A model generated the notes under the pieces. That model was not told the DNA's origin, did not search any database, and worked only from the letters and a program-made list of their open reading frames with translations. Shown here piece by piece: positions 1-5,143 of a DNA stretch of 5,230 bases. The DNA comes from a bacterium (GTDB taxonomy: Bacteria; Desulfobacterota; Binatia; UBA12015): contig JAGWVP010000254.1 in NCBI GenBank assembly GCA_018970825.1, positions 1 to 5,230 of the forward strand, written 5' to 3'. The position numbers and the translations under genes were made by a program. Numbering within the stretch: position 1 is the first letter of the stretch; every line of letters starts with the position of its first letter.

Positions 1-1
1 C

Positions 2-628
2 TCGAAGGTCTTCGACCTGCTCGGCCGGGGCGACCTGTTCGGCGCGATGGGGTTCTTCGCCGCGCGCAAGGGACCGATCACGGCCTTCGTCGACTTCGCG
101 GGCTCGATGGCACGCGACGACCAGGAAGTCCGGCGCGTCGTCCCGGTCAAGGTCGACGTCGACTCCATCTTTCTCGAGTTCGCGCTCGGCTGGAACCTCC
201 TCGACCTCGGCACGCCGGGGCGTCCCGGGCACGTCGAGGGGAACCTCCACGCCGGCTTCCGCTGGAACCGCGCCTTCTCGCGACTCACGATCGACCCGAC
301 GCAGGTCGATCGCGATCGGTCGGTCGACTCGACCCAGAACTGGGTCGACCCGCTCGTCGGGGGAGCGTTCACGCTCGACGCCTCCGAGCGGGTCTCGCTC
401 TATTTCCGGGGGGACATCGGCGGCTTCGGCGCCGGCTCCGATCTCGCGTGGGAGACGATGGGCGTGTTCGACGTCTACCTCGGCATGCTCGGCCAGGCGC
501 AGACCGACCTGCTGCTCGGCTACAAGGCCTACTCCTTCGATTACGCGACCCGGGGCCGGAACGGGCGCGCCGTCCGCCTCCAGGAAACGCTGGCGGGCCC
601 GGTCGTGGGCCTCGCGTGGAAGTTCTGA
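2..628 (+). CDS. Outer-membrane beta-barrel protein, 3' part (5' end outside window)
   Basis: The frame is open from the first bases of the window to the TGA at 626-628, so this is the last 208 residues of a longer protein. The internal ATG at 47 is not needed as a start. The visible protein alternates polar and hydrophobic residues in short amphipathic strands (for example SIFLEFALGWNLL, HAGFRWNRAF, VSLYFRGDIGGFG, TDLLLGYKAYSFDY), is rich in Gly and aromatics, has Asp-rich turns, and ends in Trp-Lys-Phe. A C-terminal Phe on a last beta-strand is the usual recognition signal for BAM-assembled outer-membrane barrels. The pattern around WVDPLVGGAFTLD resembles small porin-like proteins of unknown ligand. 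The role is inferred from fold signs only; the signal peptide and start lie upstream. The rlpA-like gene follows after about 32 bases and may be cotranscribed. Confidence 0.75.
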   Translation, partial: SKVFDLLGRGDLFGAMGFFAARKGPITAFVDFAGSMARDDQEVRRVVPVKVDVDSIFLEFALGWNLLDLGTPGRPGHVEGNLHAGFRWNRAFSRLTIDPTQVDRDRSVDSTQNWVDPLVGGAFTLDASERVSLYFRGDIGGFGAGSDLAWETMGVFDVYLGMLGQAQTDLLLGYKAYSFDYATRGRNGRAVRLQETLAGPVVGLAWKF

Positions 629-660
629 CGGCCCGGCGCTTCGTCGGCGCGCGGCGCGCC

Positions 661-1071
661 GTGCGTGCTGCGAGGACCGTCGTGGTCGCCGCGGCCCTGC
701 TCTCGATCGCGCTCGGCCCCCTCGCCCCGTACGCCGCAGCCGCGACCGGTGAGGCCTCGGTCTATGCCCGGAAGTTCGACGGACGCCGGACGGCGAACGG
801 CGAACGGTTCGACCCCGGGAAACTCACGGCCGCCCACGAGACGCTCCCGTTCGGGACGCGCGTCCGCGTGCGAAACCTCGCGAACGGCCGCAGCGTCGTC
901 GTGCGGGTGAACGACCGCGGACGTCTCGCACCCGGCCGGATCATCGACCTGAGCCGCGCCGCCGCCCGCGCGATCGGGATGGATCCTCGCGGCGTCGCCC
1001 GGGTCGAGGTGGTGAGGGTCGAGGAGCGCCGGGAAGACCCCGGCGAGCGACCCTCCCTTCCCGGTCAGTGA
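661..1071 (+). CDS. Secreted RlpA-like double-psi beta-barrel protein
   Basis: With the GTG start at 661 the product is 136 residues. Residues 1-28 look like a Sec signal peptide: Arg-containing n-region, hydrophobic VVVAAALLSIALG, then a cleavage region PYAAAA before Thr29. Residues 30-120 form an RlpA-like domain with all family landmarks: GEASVYA, GRRTANGE (41-48), LTAAHETLPFGT (55-66), NGRSVVVRVNDRG (75-87) and RIIDLSRAAA (93-102). His59 and Asp85 match the conserved His and Asp of RlpA lytic transglycosylases, which cut peptidoglycan glycan strands lacking stem peptides. Unlike E. coli RlpA it has no lipobox Cys and no SPOR domain, so it is probably a soluble periplasmic or secreted form. 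The start is uncertain: neither GTG 661 nor GTG 616 has a good Shine-Dalgarno. GTG 616 would overlap the preceding barrel gene by 13 bases and lengthen the n-region; the ATG at 448 overlaps that gene by 181 bases and is unlikely. Activity is inferred, not shown. Confidence 0.85.
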   Translation: MRAARTVVVAAALLSIALGPLAPYAAAATGEASVYARKFDGRRTANGERFDPGKLTAAHETLPFGTRVRVRNLANGRSVVVRVNDRGRLAPGRIIDLSRAAARAIGMDPRGVARVEVVRVEERREDPGERPSLPGQ

Positions 1072-1637
1072 TCGAGGGGCTTCGCCCCGCACTCCGCGAG
1101 GCGCTTCTCGAGCAGGTCGCGCACGATCGGACGGCCGACGAACGGGATCAGGTCGCCGGCGAGGATCAGCCGGCCGCTCTGGCGTTCGCGCTCGGTGACG
1201 AGCGGACGGAGTTCGTGGGGCAGGGCCTTGTCGCGCTCGAGCTGGTCGACGCTCACCCAGGTGTGGCGGATCGGCTCGTAGCGCTCGGCCGCGTCGAAGC
1301 GCTGGCGGCGGTACGAGAGCAGGTCGCGCACGAGGACGTCGTCGAGGAGCGGGCGCAGGTCGGCGACCTGGACCTCCTTGCGACCGGGGAAGCGCTCGTC
1401 GAGGAACCGGCGCGTGCGCTCCTGCGTCCAGCCGGCCTCCCGGAAGTCCTCCTCGACGAGGACGGTGCGCGCGATCGCATCGTAGGGCTTCCACGCCTCG
1501 ACGTCGCGGCGGGAGCGGGCCGCCTCGGTCGTGCGGGCGGCTTCGCGGTCGTCGATCGCACCCCACACCGCCCGGAGGGCGGCTCCGACGGCGAGCGAGA
1601 GGACGACGAGGCTCAGGAAGGCGATCAGGTGGGCCAT
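1065..1637 (-). CDS. Single-pass membrane protein of unknown function
   Basis: This is a 190-residue protein I do not recognise. Residues 3-26 form one hydrophobic segment (LIAFLSLVVLSLAVGAALRAVW), read as a signal anchor or an uncleaved membrane span. The rest is soluble, charged and Arg/Glu-rich, with predicted helices, notably RDVEAWKPYDAIARTVLVEEDFREAGWTQ in two parts around residues 44-71 and LRPLLDDVLVRDLL at 94-107. Only one Cys (183) is present and no catalytic motif is visible. The ATG at 1635-1637 is supported by a purine-rich GGAGAAGAGAAG stretch just upstream, and G/C-ending codons support coding in this frame rather than in the overlapping + frame 1068-1820. Its stop codon overlaps the end of the convergent rlpA-like gene by 7 bases. 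It lies downstream of the DUF937-OmpA gene on the same strand, but two strong hairpins separate them, so it may have its own promoter. Confidence 0.72.
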   Translation of the reverse strand: MAHLIAFLSLVVLSLAVGAALRAVWGAIDDREAARTTEAARSRRDVEAWKPYDAIARTVLVEEDFREAGWTQERTRRFLDERFPGRKEVQVADLRPLLDDVLVRDLLSYRRQRFDAAERYEPIRHTWVSVDQLERDKALPHELRPLVTERERQSGRLILAGDLIPFVGRPIVRDLLEKRLAECGAKPLDH

Positions 1638-1661
1638 GGCTTCTCTTCTCCGGAACGAAGT

Positions 1662-1677
1662 CGGGGCGAGAGCCCCG
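1662..1677. other. Short hairpin in the leader of the membrane-protein gene
   Basis: CGGGGC at 1662-1667 pairs with GCCCCG at 1672-1677 around a 4-base loop. It lies 25-40 bases upstream of the ATG at 1637, so it would sit in the 5' leader of that mRNA if transcription starts further upstream. A 6-bp G/C stem is common by chance in DNA of this composition, so the function is unproven. Confidence 0.3.
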
Positions 1678-1726
1678 GGCAGCGGCGTCGTAGCAGAAAG
1701 GGCGACCGCCCGCCCCTCCGAACGAC

Positions 1727-1760
1727 GAGGGGCACCGCCGGACCAGCCGGGGTGCCCCTC
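1727..1760. terminator. Second hairpin downstream of the DUF937-OmpA gene
   Basis: GAGGGGCACC at 1727-1736 pairs perfectly with GGTGCCCCTC at 1751-1760. An inner 4-bp CCGG/CCGG stem (1738-1741 with 1747-1750) follows a one-base bulge and leaves a 5-base loop. It lies about 50 bases past the stop codon of the DUF937-OmpA gene and in tandem with the hairpin at 1768-1802. No T-run follows on either strand, so it is either a terminator of the U-poor, GC-rich kind or an mRNA 3'-end stabiliser. It may act in both directions. Confidence 0.5.
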
Positions 1761-1767
1761 CCTCGAT

Positions 1768-1802
1768 CGTCCCGGGCGGCGGTCGTGCCGCCGCCCGGGA
1801 CG
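1768..1802. terminator. Perfect 15-bp hairpin directly after the DUF937-OmpA gene
   Basis: The arm at 1768-1782 (CGTCCCGGGCGGCGG) is an exact inverted repeat of 1788-1802, with a 5-base loop TCGTG. On the minus strand it begins 4 bases after the stop codon of the DUF937-OmpA gene, the usual place for an intrinsic terminator. The stem is long and all but two pairs are G-C, but no U-tract follows, so factor-independent termination is likely but not certain. Together with the hairpin at 1727-1760 it suggests that the DUF937-OmpA transcript ends here and does not run into the 1065-1637 gene. Confidence 0.65.
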
Positions 1803-1806
1803 GGGA

Positions 1807-3096
1807 TCACTTCGCGGTGACGACGAGCTCGGTGCGGCGGTTGCGCGCCTTGCCGTCCTCGGTGTCGTTCGACGCGATCGGCTTCTCCTGGCCCCAGCCG
1901 GCCGTCGAGATGCGACCCGCGTCGACGCCGTCCGCCACCATTCTCGCCTTCACCGCGTCGGCGCGCTGCTGCGAGAGGGTCTTGTTCGCACCCGCGTCAC
2001 CGGTGCTGTCGGTGTGGCCGTCGAGGCGGAACTGCGCCGTCGGGAAGGCCTTCATGATCGCGACGAGCTGGTTCAGGGTGTTGATCGAATCCGGCGTGAG
2101 GTTCGTCGAAGCCGAGTCGAAGTTCAGATCGTCGAAGATGAAGGTGCGCGGCACCGTCGTGTCCGACGTGTTGGCGAGGTACTTCGCGAGGTTGAACCGG
2201 AACCCGCCAGGCTTGACCTTGATCGTGGCGCCACCGGGAAGGGTGATGCTCGCGAGGCCATCGTTGGCGGCCGGAGCGGCTGCCGGAGCCGCCGCAGGGG
2301 CCTGCGCGACCGGGGCCGGGGCCGCCGGAGCCGGGGCCTGCGCCGCGGGCTTCGCGGGCGGGGGAACGACGACCGGCTTGCGCTCCGCCTCGCCGCAGCC
2401 GCGGGAAGCGAACATCGAGCCGAGGCCGAGCAGCGCGAGGAGCGGGATCAGCCAGCGCAGCGGCGACGCCGGCTTCGGCGCGACCGGCGTGCGGGCGGGC
2501 TCGACGCGCGCGGTGCGCGTGGCGGTGCCGTGGTCGGTCGCGGTCGACGCGAGCGAGCCGAGGACGCTCGCGAGACCGGCCGGCGCGAGACGCGCGATCG
2601 AGTCCTTCTGGCCGAGAAGCAGGCTCGCGAGACCGGCCGCGTTCAGGCCGCGGCTCTTGGTCTCCTTGCCGAGGACGGAGAGGACGAGCGGAGCGGCGAG
2701 CGAGAGCAGGCTGGTCGCCGACGGGCTGCCGATGCCGACCGCCTTGGCGACCTGCTCGGCGACCGACGGCGTCTTGTTGCCGAAGATCTTCCCGAGCAGA
2801 TCCGCGCCGGTCGAGAGCATCGAGCTCGACTGCTGGCTGTTGCCGAGCAGGGCGGGCAGGCTCGAGAGCAGGCTGCCGCCGAGATTGCCGGACATGTAGC
2901 CGTTCACGAGGTTCAGGAGCGTCGAGGCACCGCTGCTCGTCGAGCCCATGTTCATGAGGCCGGAGAGAACGGCCGGGATCGCGCTCCCGAGGCCCTTCTC
3001 CGCAGCGGCCGGGCTCTCACCGACGAGAGAGCCGATCTTTCCCATGACGTCGGGCGTCAGGTATCCCTGGATCATTCCAAGCAGGTCGTTCGCCAT
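1807..3096 (-). CDS. DUF937/YidB-like domain, membrane span and OmpA-like peptidoglycan-binding domain protein
   Basis: This 429-residue protein has four parts. Residues 1-180 are a Leu/Gly/Ser/Ala-rich helical domain of the DUF937/YidB type (N-terminus MANDLLGMIQGYLTPDVMGK). Residues 212-231 are one hydrophobic span (PLRWLIPLLALLGLGSMF). Residues 241-278 are a Pro/Ala linker. Residues 318-429 are an OmpA-like domain. In the last, LDGHTD (358-363), LSQQRA (374-379) and the final NRRTEL match the family. Asp363 and Arg378 have the same 15-residue spacing as the Asp and Arg that bind diaminopimelate in Acinetobacter OmpA. With no N-terminal signal peptide, the likely topology is a cytoplasmic DUF937 part and a periplasmic wall-binding part. 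The function of DUF937 is unknown. The open frame extends upstream to 3366, but ATG 3096 is chosen because MANDLLG is the typical domain start, purine-rich GGGGGAAAGGA precedes it, and the upstream residues look non-coding. A terminator-like hairpin follows the stop. Confidence 0.9.
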   Translation of the reverse strand: MANDLLGMIQGYLTPDVMGKIGSLVGESPAAAEKGLGSAIPAVLSGLMNMGSTSSGASTLLNLVNGYMSGNLGGSLLSSLPALLGNSQQSSSMLSTGADLLGKIFGNKTPSVAEQVAKAVGIGSPSATSLLSLAAPLVLSVLGKETKSRGLNAAGLASLLLGQKDSIARLAPAGLASVLGSLASTATDHGTATRTARVEPARTPVAPKPASPLRWLIPLLALLGLGSMFASRGCGEAERKPVVVPPPAKPAAQAPAPAAPAPVAQAPAAAPAAAPAANDGLASITLPGGATIKVKPGGFRFNLAKYLANTSDTTVPRTFIFDDLNFDSASTNLTPDSINTLNQLVAIMKAFPTAQFRLDGHTDSTGDAGANKTLSQQRADAVKARMVADGVDAGRISTAGWGQEKPIASNDTEDGKARNRRTELVVTAK

Positions 3097-3110
3097 CGTT
3101 CCTTTCCCCC
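3097..3110 (-). promoter_or_regulatory. Ribosome binding site that fixes the DUF937-OmpA start
   Basis: Read on the minus strand, the bases before ATG 3096 are GGGGGAAAGGAACG. AAGGA sits only 3 bases before the ATG and the GGGGGA run about 9 bases before it, so the second may be the working element. This purine block supports starting at 3096 and not at upstream in-frame starts as far as 3366. Confidence 0.6.
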
Positions 3111-3136
3111 TTTCGCCGGGCAGTTTCCGCTCAACG

Positions 3137-3158
3137 GGTGCACCCGAAGGGGCGCACC
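3137..3158 (-). promoter_or_regulatory. 9-bp leader hairpin upstream of the DUF937-OmpA gene
   Basis: On the minus strand GGTGCGCCC (3158-3150) pairs with GGGTGCACC (3145-3137) around a CUUC loop; one of the nine pairs is G-U. It ends 41 bases before the ATG at 3096, so it would lie in the 5' leader of that mRNA. It could affect translation or mRNA stability. Nothing identifies a ligand or a known motif class. Confidence 0.4.
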
Positions 3159-3222
3159 GCTCCCGCTCGTCGCGGGTGAAACGGCTGCTCAGCCTTGCAA
3201 AATTGCTGGTTCGGATGGAGCA

Positions 3223-3244
3223 CGCCGGGGCCGATGCCCCGGCG
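3223..3244. other. Perfect 9-bp inverted repeat in the gap
   Basis: CGCCGGGGC (3223-3231) is an exact inverted repeat of GCCCCGGCG (3236-3244), with the 4-base spacer CGAT. It lies 127-148 bases upstream of the DUF937-OmpA start and next to the A/T-rich patch at 3195-3206. It could be an operator, a leader stem, or a terminator for transcripts arriving from the thiolase gene. No T-run follows directly on either strand. Confidence 0.4.
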
Positions 3245-3458
3245 AGCGACGGTACTGCCATGCCCCCGGCGGGTCCGCAAGCGAAGCGGCTCCCCCCTCG
3301 AGGATGCCTTCGGGAATCCAGCTCCCGGCCACCAGCGGCCCATCTGCAGGGCGCTTCGGCCGGCACGGGACGCCCACGCAGCGGCGCGCAGGCATCTCTC
3401 GTCGAAAGCCGAAGGGTCGAGTCCGCCCCGATCAGACCCCCGTCAGGATCTCCCGGCC

Positions 3459-3487
3459 CCGGGGAGCGCCGGGCCCGGGCGCCCCGG
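3459..3487 (-). terminator. GC-rich hairpin after the thiolase gene
   Basis: On the minus strand CCGGGG pairs with CCCCGG (3487-3482 with 3464-3459) as a 6-bp outer stem. CGCC pairs with GGCG inside it (3481-3478 with 3470-3467), with a two-base bulge and a 7-base loop. It begins 12 bases past the thiolase stop codon. A small GGC-UUCG-GCC hairpin lies between the stop and this stem. No U-tract follows, so it is a probable but unproven terminator for the DUF35-thiolase operon. Confidence 0.45.
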
Positions 3488-3499
3488 AAGGCCGAAGCC

Positions 3500-4669
3500 T
3501 CAGCGCTCCGTCGACAGGATGGCCGTCGCGGACGCGGCGAGGATGCCGCCCGTGCCGTGACAGACGGCCGTGCGCGCCCCGGCGACCTGCCGATCGCCGC
3601 ACTCGCCTCGCAACTGCCGCACCGCCTCGACCAGCAGGAACATCCCGTACATCCCGGTGTGGGTGTAGGAGAGGCCGCCGCCGTTCGTGTTCATCGGCAA
3701 CGCGCCCCCCGGCGCCGTGCGCCCGTTCGCGACGAATGCGCCGCCCTCCCCCGGCTTGCAGAAACCGAGGGCCTCGAGGGCGAGGATCGGCACGATCGTG
3801 AAGGCGTCGTAGAGCATCGCGAGGTCGCAGTCCGCCGGCGTCGCGCCCGACATCGCCCAGGCGCGTTCGCCCGCCATCACCGCCGCGTCCCAGACGTGGA
3901 AGCGGGGCATCTGCGAGACGATCGAATGGCAGGTCGCCTCGCCGGTGCCGAGCACCCAGACGGGCTTCTGCCGCAAGTCCTTCGCACGGTCGGCCGAGGT
4001 CACGACCAGCGCGCCGCCACCGTCGGTCACCACGCAGCAGTCGAGCAGGTGGATCGGCCAGGCGATCGCCCGCGACGACAGCACGTCGTCCACCGTGATC
4101 GGGTCGCGCATGAGCGCGCGCGGGTTCAGTTGCGCCCACTTGCGGGTCGAGACCGCGACCTCGGCGACCTGCTCGCGGGTCGTGCCGTACTCGTGCATGT
4201 GCCGCGTCTGCGCGAGCGCGTAGCGCGTCGGCGGGCCGCCGATCCCGAACGGCATCTCGAACTGCCCCGGGGGCGTGTCGGGCGCGAAGCGGTCGCCTCC
4301 TCCCATGCCGACGCGGGACGCCCCGCTCTCGCCGTGGGTGATCAGCACCACGTCGGCGACGCCGGCCTCGACGATGCACAGCGCGTGCTGGAGGTGGGCG
4401 ATGAACGAGCAGCCGCCCATCTGGGTGTTGTCCAGGTAGCGCGGGCGGATGCCGAGGTACTCGGGTACGTCGTTCGCGGTCTGGCGCCCGGTCGAGAGCA
4501 CGGCGTCGACGTCCCTGGCGGAGAGACCGGCGTCCGCGAGTGCATGGTGCGCGGCCTCCGCGTGCAGCATGAGCGCCGACTTGCCCGGCAGCTTGCCGAC
4601 CTCGTCGGACTCGGCCGCGCCGACGATCGCGACGCGACCGCGCATCTCGTGGAGTCGCTCCCTCGCCAT
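3500..4669 (-). CDS. Thiolase-superfamily enzyme (SCP-x/acetyl-CoA acetyltransferase-like) paired with DUF35 protein
   Basis: The 389-residue product is full length for a thiolase-fold acyl-CoA enzyme. Opening residues GRVAIVGAAESDEVG (11-25), the GGCSFIAHLQHA segment (85-96), DGGGALVVT (216-224), LYDAFT (286-291), NTNGGGLSYTHTG (327-339) and VCHGTGG (369-375) follow the SCP-x/non-specific lipid-transfer branch of the superfamily. Cys87, His337 and Cys370 line up with the nucleophilic Cys, the His of the HPxG box (here HTG) and the second Cys of true thiolases. The likely role is to make or cleave a C-C bond in a CoA thioester, perhaps late in beta-oxidation of a branched, cyclic or aromatic acid; the substrate is unknown. 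The ATG at 4669 has a GGGAG Shine-Dalgarno 5 bases upstream; Met9 is a weaker alternative. It lies 60 bases after the DUF35 gene, which is its expected partner. Confidence 0.9.
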   Translation of the reverse strand: MARERLHEMRGRVAIVGAAESDEVGKLPGKSALMLHAEAAHHALADAGLSARDVDAVLSTGRQTANDVPEYLGIRPRYLDNTQMGGCSFIAHLQHALCIVEAGVADVVLITHGESGASRVGMGGGDRFAPDTPPGQFEMPFGIGGPPTRYALAQTRHMHEYGTTREQVAEVAVSTRKWAQLNPRALMRDPITVDDVLSSRAIAWPIHLLDCCVVTDGGGALVVTSADRAKDLRQKPVWVLGTGEATCHSIVSQMPRFHVWDAAVMAGERAWAMSGATPADCDLAMLYDAFTIVPILALEALGFCKPGEGGAFVANGRTAPGGALPMNTNGGGLSYTHTGMYGMFLLVEAVRQLRGECGDRQVAGARTAVCHGTGGILAASATAILSTER

Positions 4670-4707
4670 GCTCGCTCCCTTCCTCTCCGTCGTCGCTACC
4701 GCGTCCT

Positions 4708-4740
4708 GCCCCGCCCGGGACCACCCGGGTCAGGCGGGGC
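4708..4740 (-). promoter_or_regulatory. Hairpin at the DUF35-thiolase junction
   Basis: GCCCCGCC (4708-4715) is an exact inverted repeat of GGCGGGGC (4733-4740). An inner CGGG/CCCG stem (4716-4719 with 4724-4727) closes a 4-base loop, leaving five bulged bases. The stop codon of the DUF35 gene (4730-4732) lies in the bulge. In the shared transcript this stem would form between the two genes, about 39 bases before the thiolase ATG, and might set the ratio of the two subunits or protect the mRNA. It lacks a U-tract and sits inside an operon, so it is not called a terminator. Confidence 0.35.
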
Positions 4741-5143
4741 GGAAGCGCGGCAGCGTCGCCTCCGGCGTCACGTCGGCCCACTCGACCACGACCGGCATCT
4801 CGCAGCGGACGTGCTCCGGGTCCGCCGGGACGCCGACCAGGTTGGTCATGATCCGGGGCCCCTCCTCGAGCTCGACCACCGCGAGCACGTAGGGCATCGG
4901 GAGAGGCGTGACCTTGAGCCCCCGGTGGACGATCGAGAAGGTGTGGAGCTTGCCTCGACCGCTCGCGGTGAACCACTCGACGTCGGTCGAGAGGCAGCCC
5001 GGGCAGACGTTGCGCGGGTAGAAGTAGGCCTCCGAGCACACCCGGCACCGCTGGAGCCGGAGTTCGTGGCGGCGCGCCGCCTCCCAGAACGGCTTCGAGT
5101 CCGGGGTCGGGTTCGGCAGAGGCGCCTTGTACTCGTCGGCCAT
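4730..5143 (-). CDS. DUF35 zinc-ribbon/OB-fold acyl-CoA-binding partner protein
   Basis: The 137-residue product has the standard layout of DUF35 (OB-fold, acyl-CoA-associated) proteins. An N-terminal helix segment TPDSKPFWEAARRHELRLQ (13-31) leads into a rubredoxin-like zinc ribbon with Cys33-X2-Cys36 and Cys47-X2-Cys50 (CRVC and CPGC, around YFYPRNVC). An OB-fold follows from about residue 55 to 125 (GRGKLHTFSIVHRG, PYVLAVVELEEGPRIMTNLVG). Such proteins bind thiolase-fold subunits and help form the CoA or substrate channel. Known cases are the archaeal thiolase/HMG-CoA synthase complex, BbsA with BbsB in anaerobic toluene breakdown, and ChsH2 with Ltp2 in steroid side-chain cleavage. The ATG at 5143 has an AGGAG element 10 bases upstream. 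The thiolase gene follows 60 bases downstream on the same strand, so the two are very probably translated from one mRNA. Confidence 0.92.
   Translation of the reverse strand: MADEYKAPLPNPTPDSKPFWEAARRHELRLQRCRVCSEAYFYPRNVCPGCLSTDVEWFTASGRGKLHTFSIVHRGLKVTPLPMPYVLAVVELEEGPRIMTNLVGVPADPEHVRCEMPVVVEWADVTPEATLPRFRPA

Larger units (their letters stand above)
3097..3499. other. 403-base non-coding gap upstream of the DUF937-OmpA gene
   Basis: The frames crossing this stretch have no recognisable protein content and continue as GC-driven shadows of the flanking genes, so I read it as non-coding. It should hold the end of the thiolase transcript (hairpin 3459-3487) and the promoter and leader of the DUF937-OmpA gene. 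It has several inverted repeats: 3137-3158, 3162-3176 (CCCGC/GCGGG), 3223-3244, and a longer-range 7-bp pair 3354-3360 with 3408-3414. A local A/T-rich patch at 3195-3206 (TTGCAAAATT) stands out against the GC-rich surroundings and could mark a promoter, but no clear -35/-10 pair is visible. No known riboswitch consensus or tRNA fits. Confidence 0.55.

Noticed and set aside
541..1566. A 341-codon minus-strand frame
   Set aside because: It is antisense to the rlpA-like gene and out of frame with the 1065-1637 gene; its composition is Arg/Pro-rich and no domain is visible.
1068..1820. A 250-codon + strand frame antisense to the membrane-protein gene
   Set aside because: The minus-strand frame has a hydrophobic N-terminal anchor and a good ribosome binding site, while this frame is an acidic Ala/Val/Glu shadow that runs through the terminator hairpins.
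2250..2360. A repetitive GC-rich stretch that could be read as a DNA repeat
   Set aside because: It encodes the Pro/Ala linker of the DUF937-OmpA protein; the repetition comes from the residue composition and is not a separate element.
3240..3350. A possible cyclic-di-GMP or other riboswitch in the gap
   Set aside because: The conserved GEMM core and the glycine, cobalamin, TPP and ZTP signature strings were looked for on both strands and are absent.
3408..3426. A stretch resembling a tRNA T-arm (GGGTCGAGTCC)
   Set aside because: It lacks the T of the GGTTCGA consensus, and no acceptor, D or anticodon arm can be placed around it.
1531..3801. A 756-codon open frame on the + strand
   Set aside because: It lies antisense to the DUF937-OmpA gene and runs through the non-coding gap and the end of the thiolase gene. 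Its product is Arg-dominated with no domain, as expected for an antisense frame in GC-rich DNA.
3432..5048. A 538-codon minus-strand frame over the thiolase and DUF35 genes
   Set aside because: It is a frame-shifted shadow of the real genes on the same strand, with low-complexity Arg/Gly/Ala sequence.
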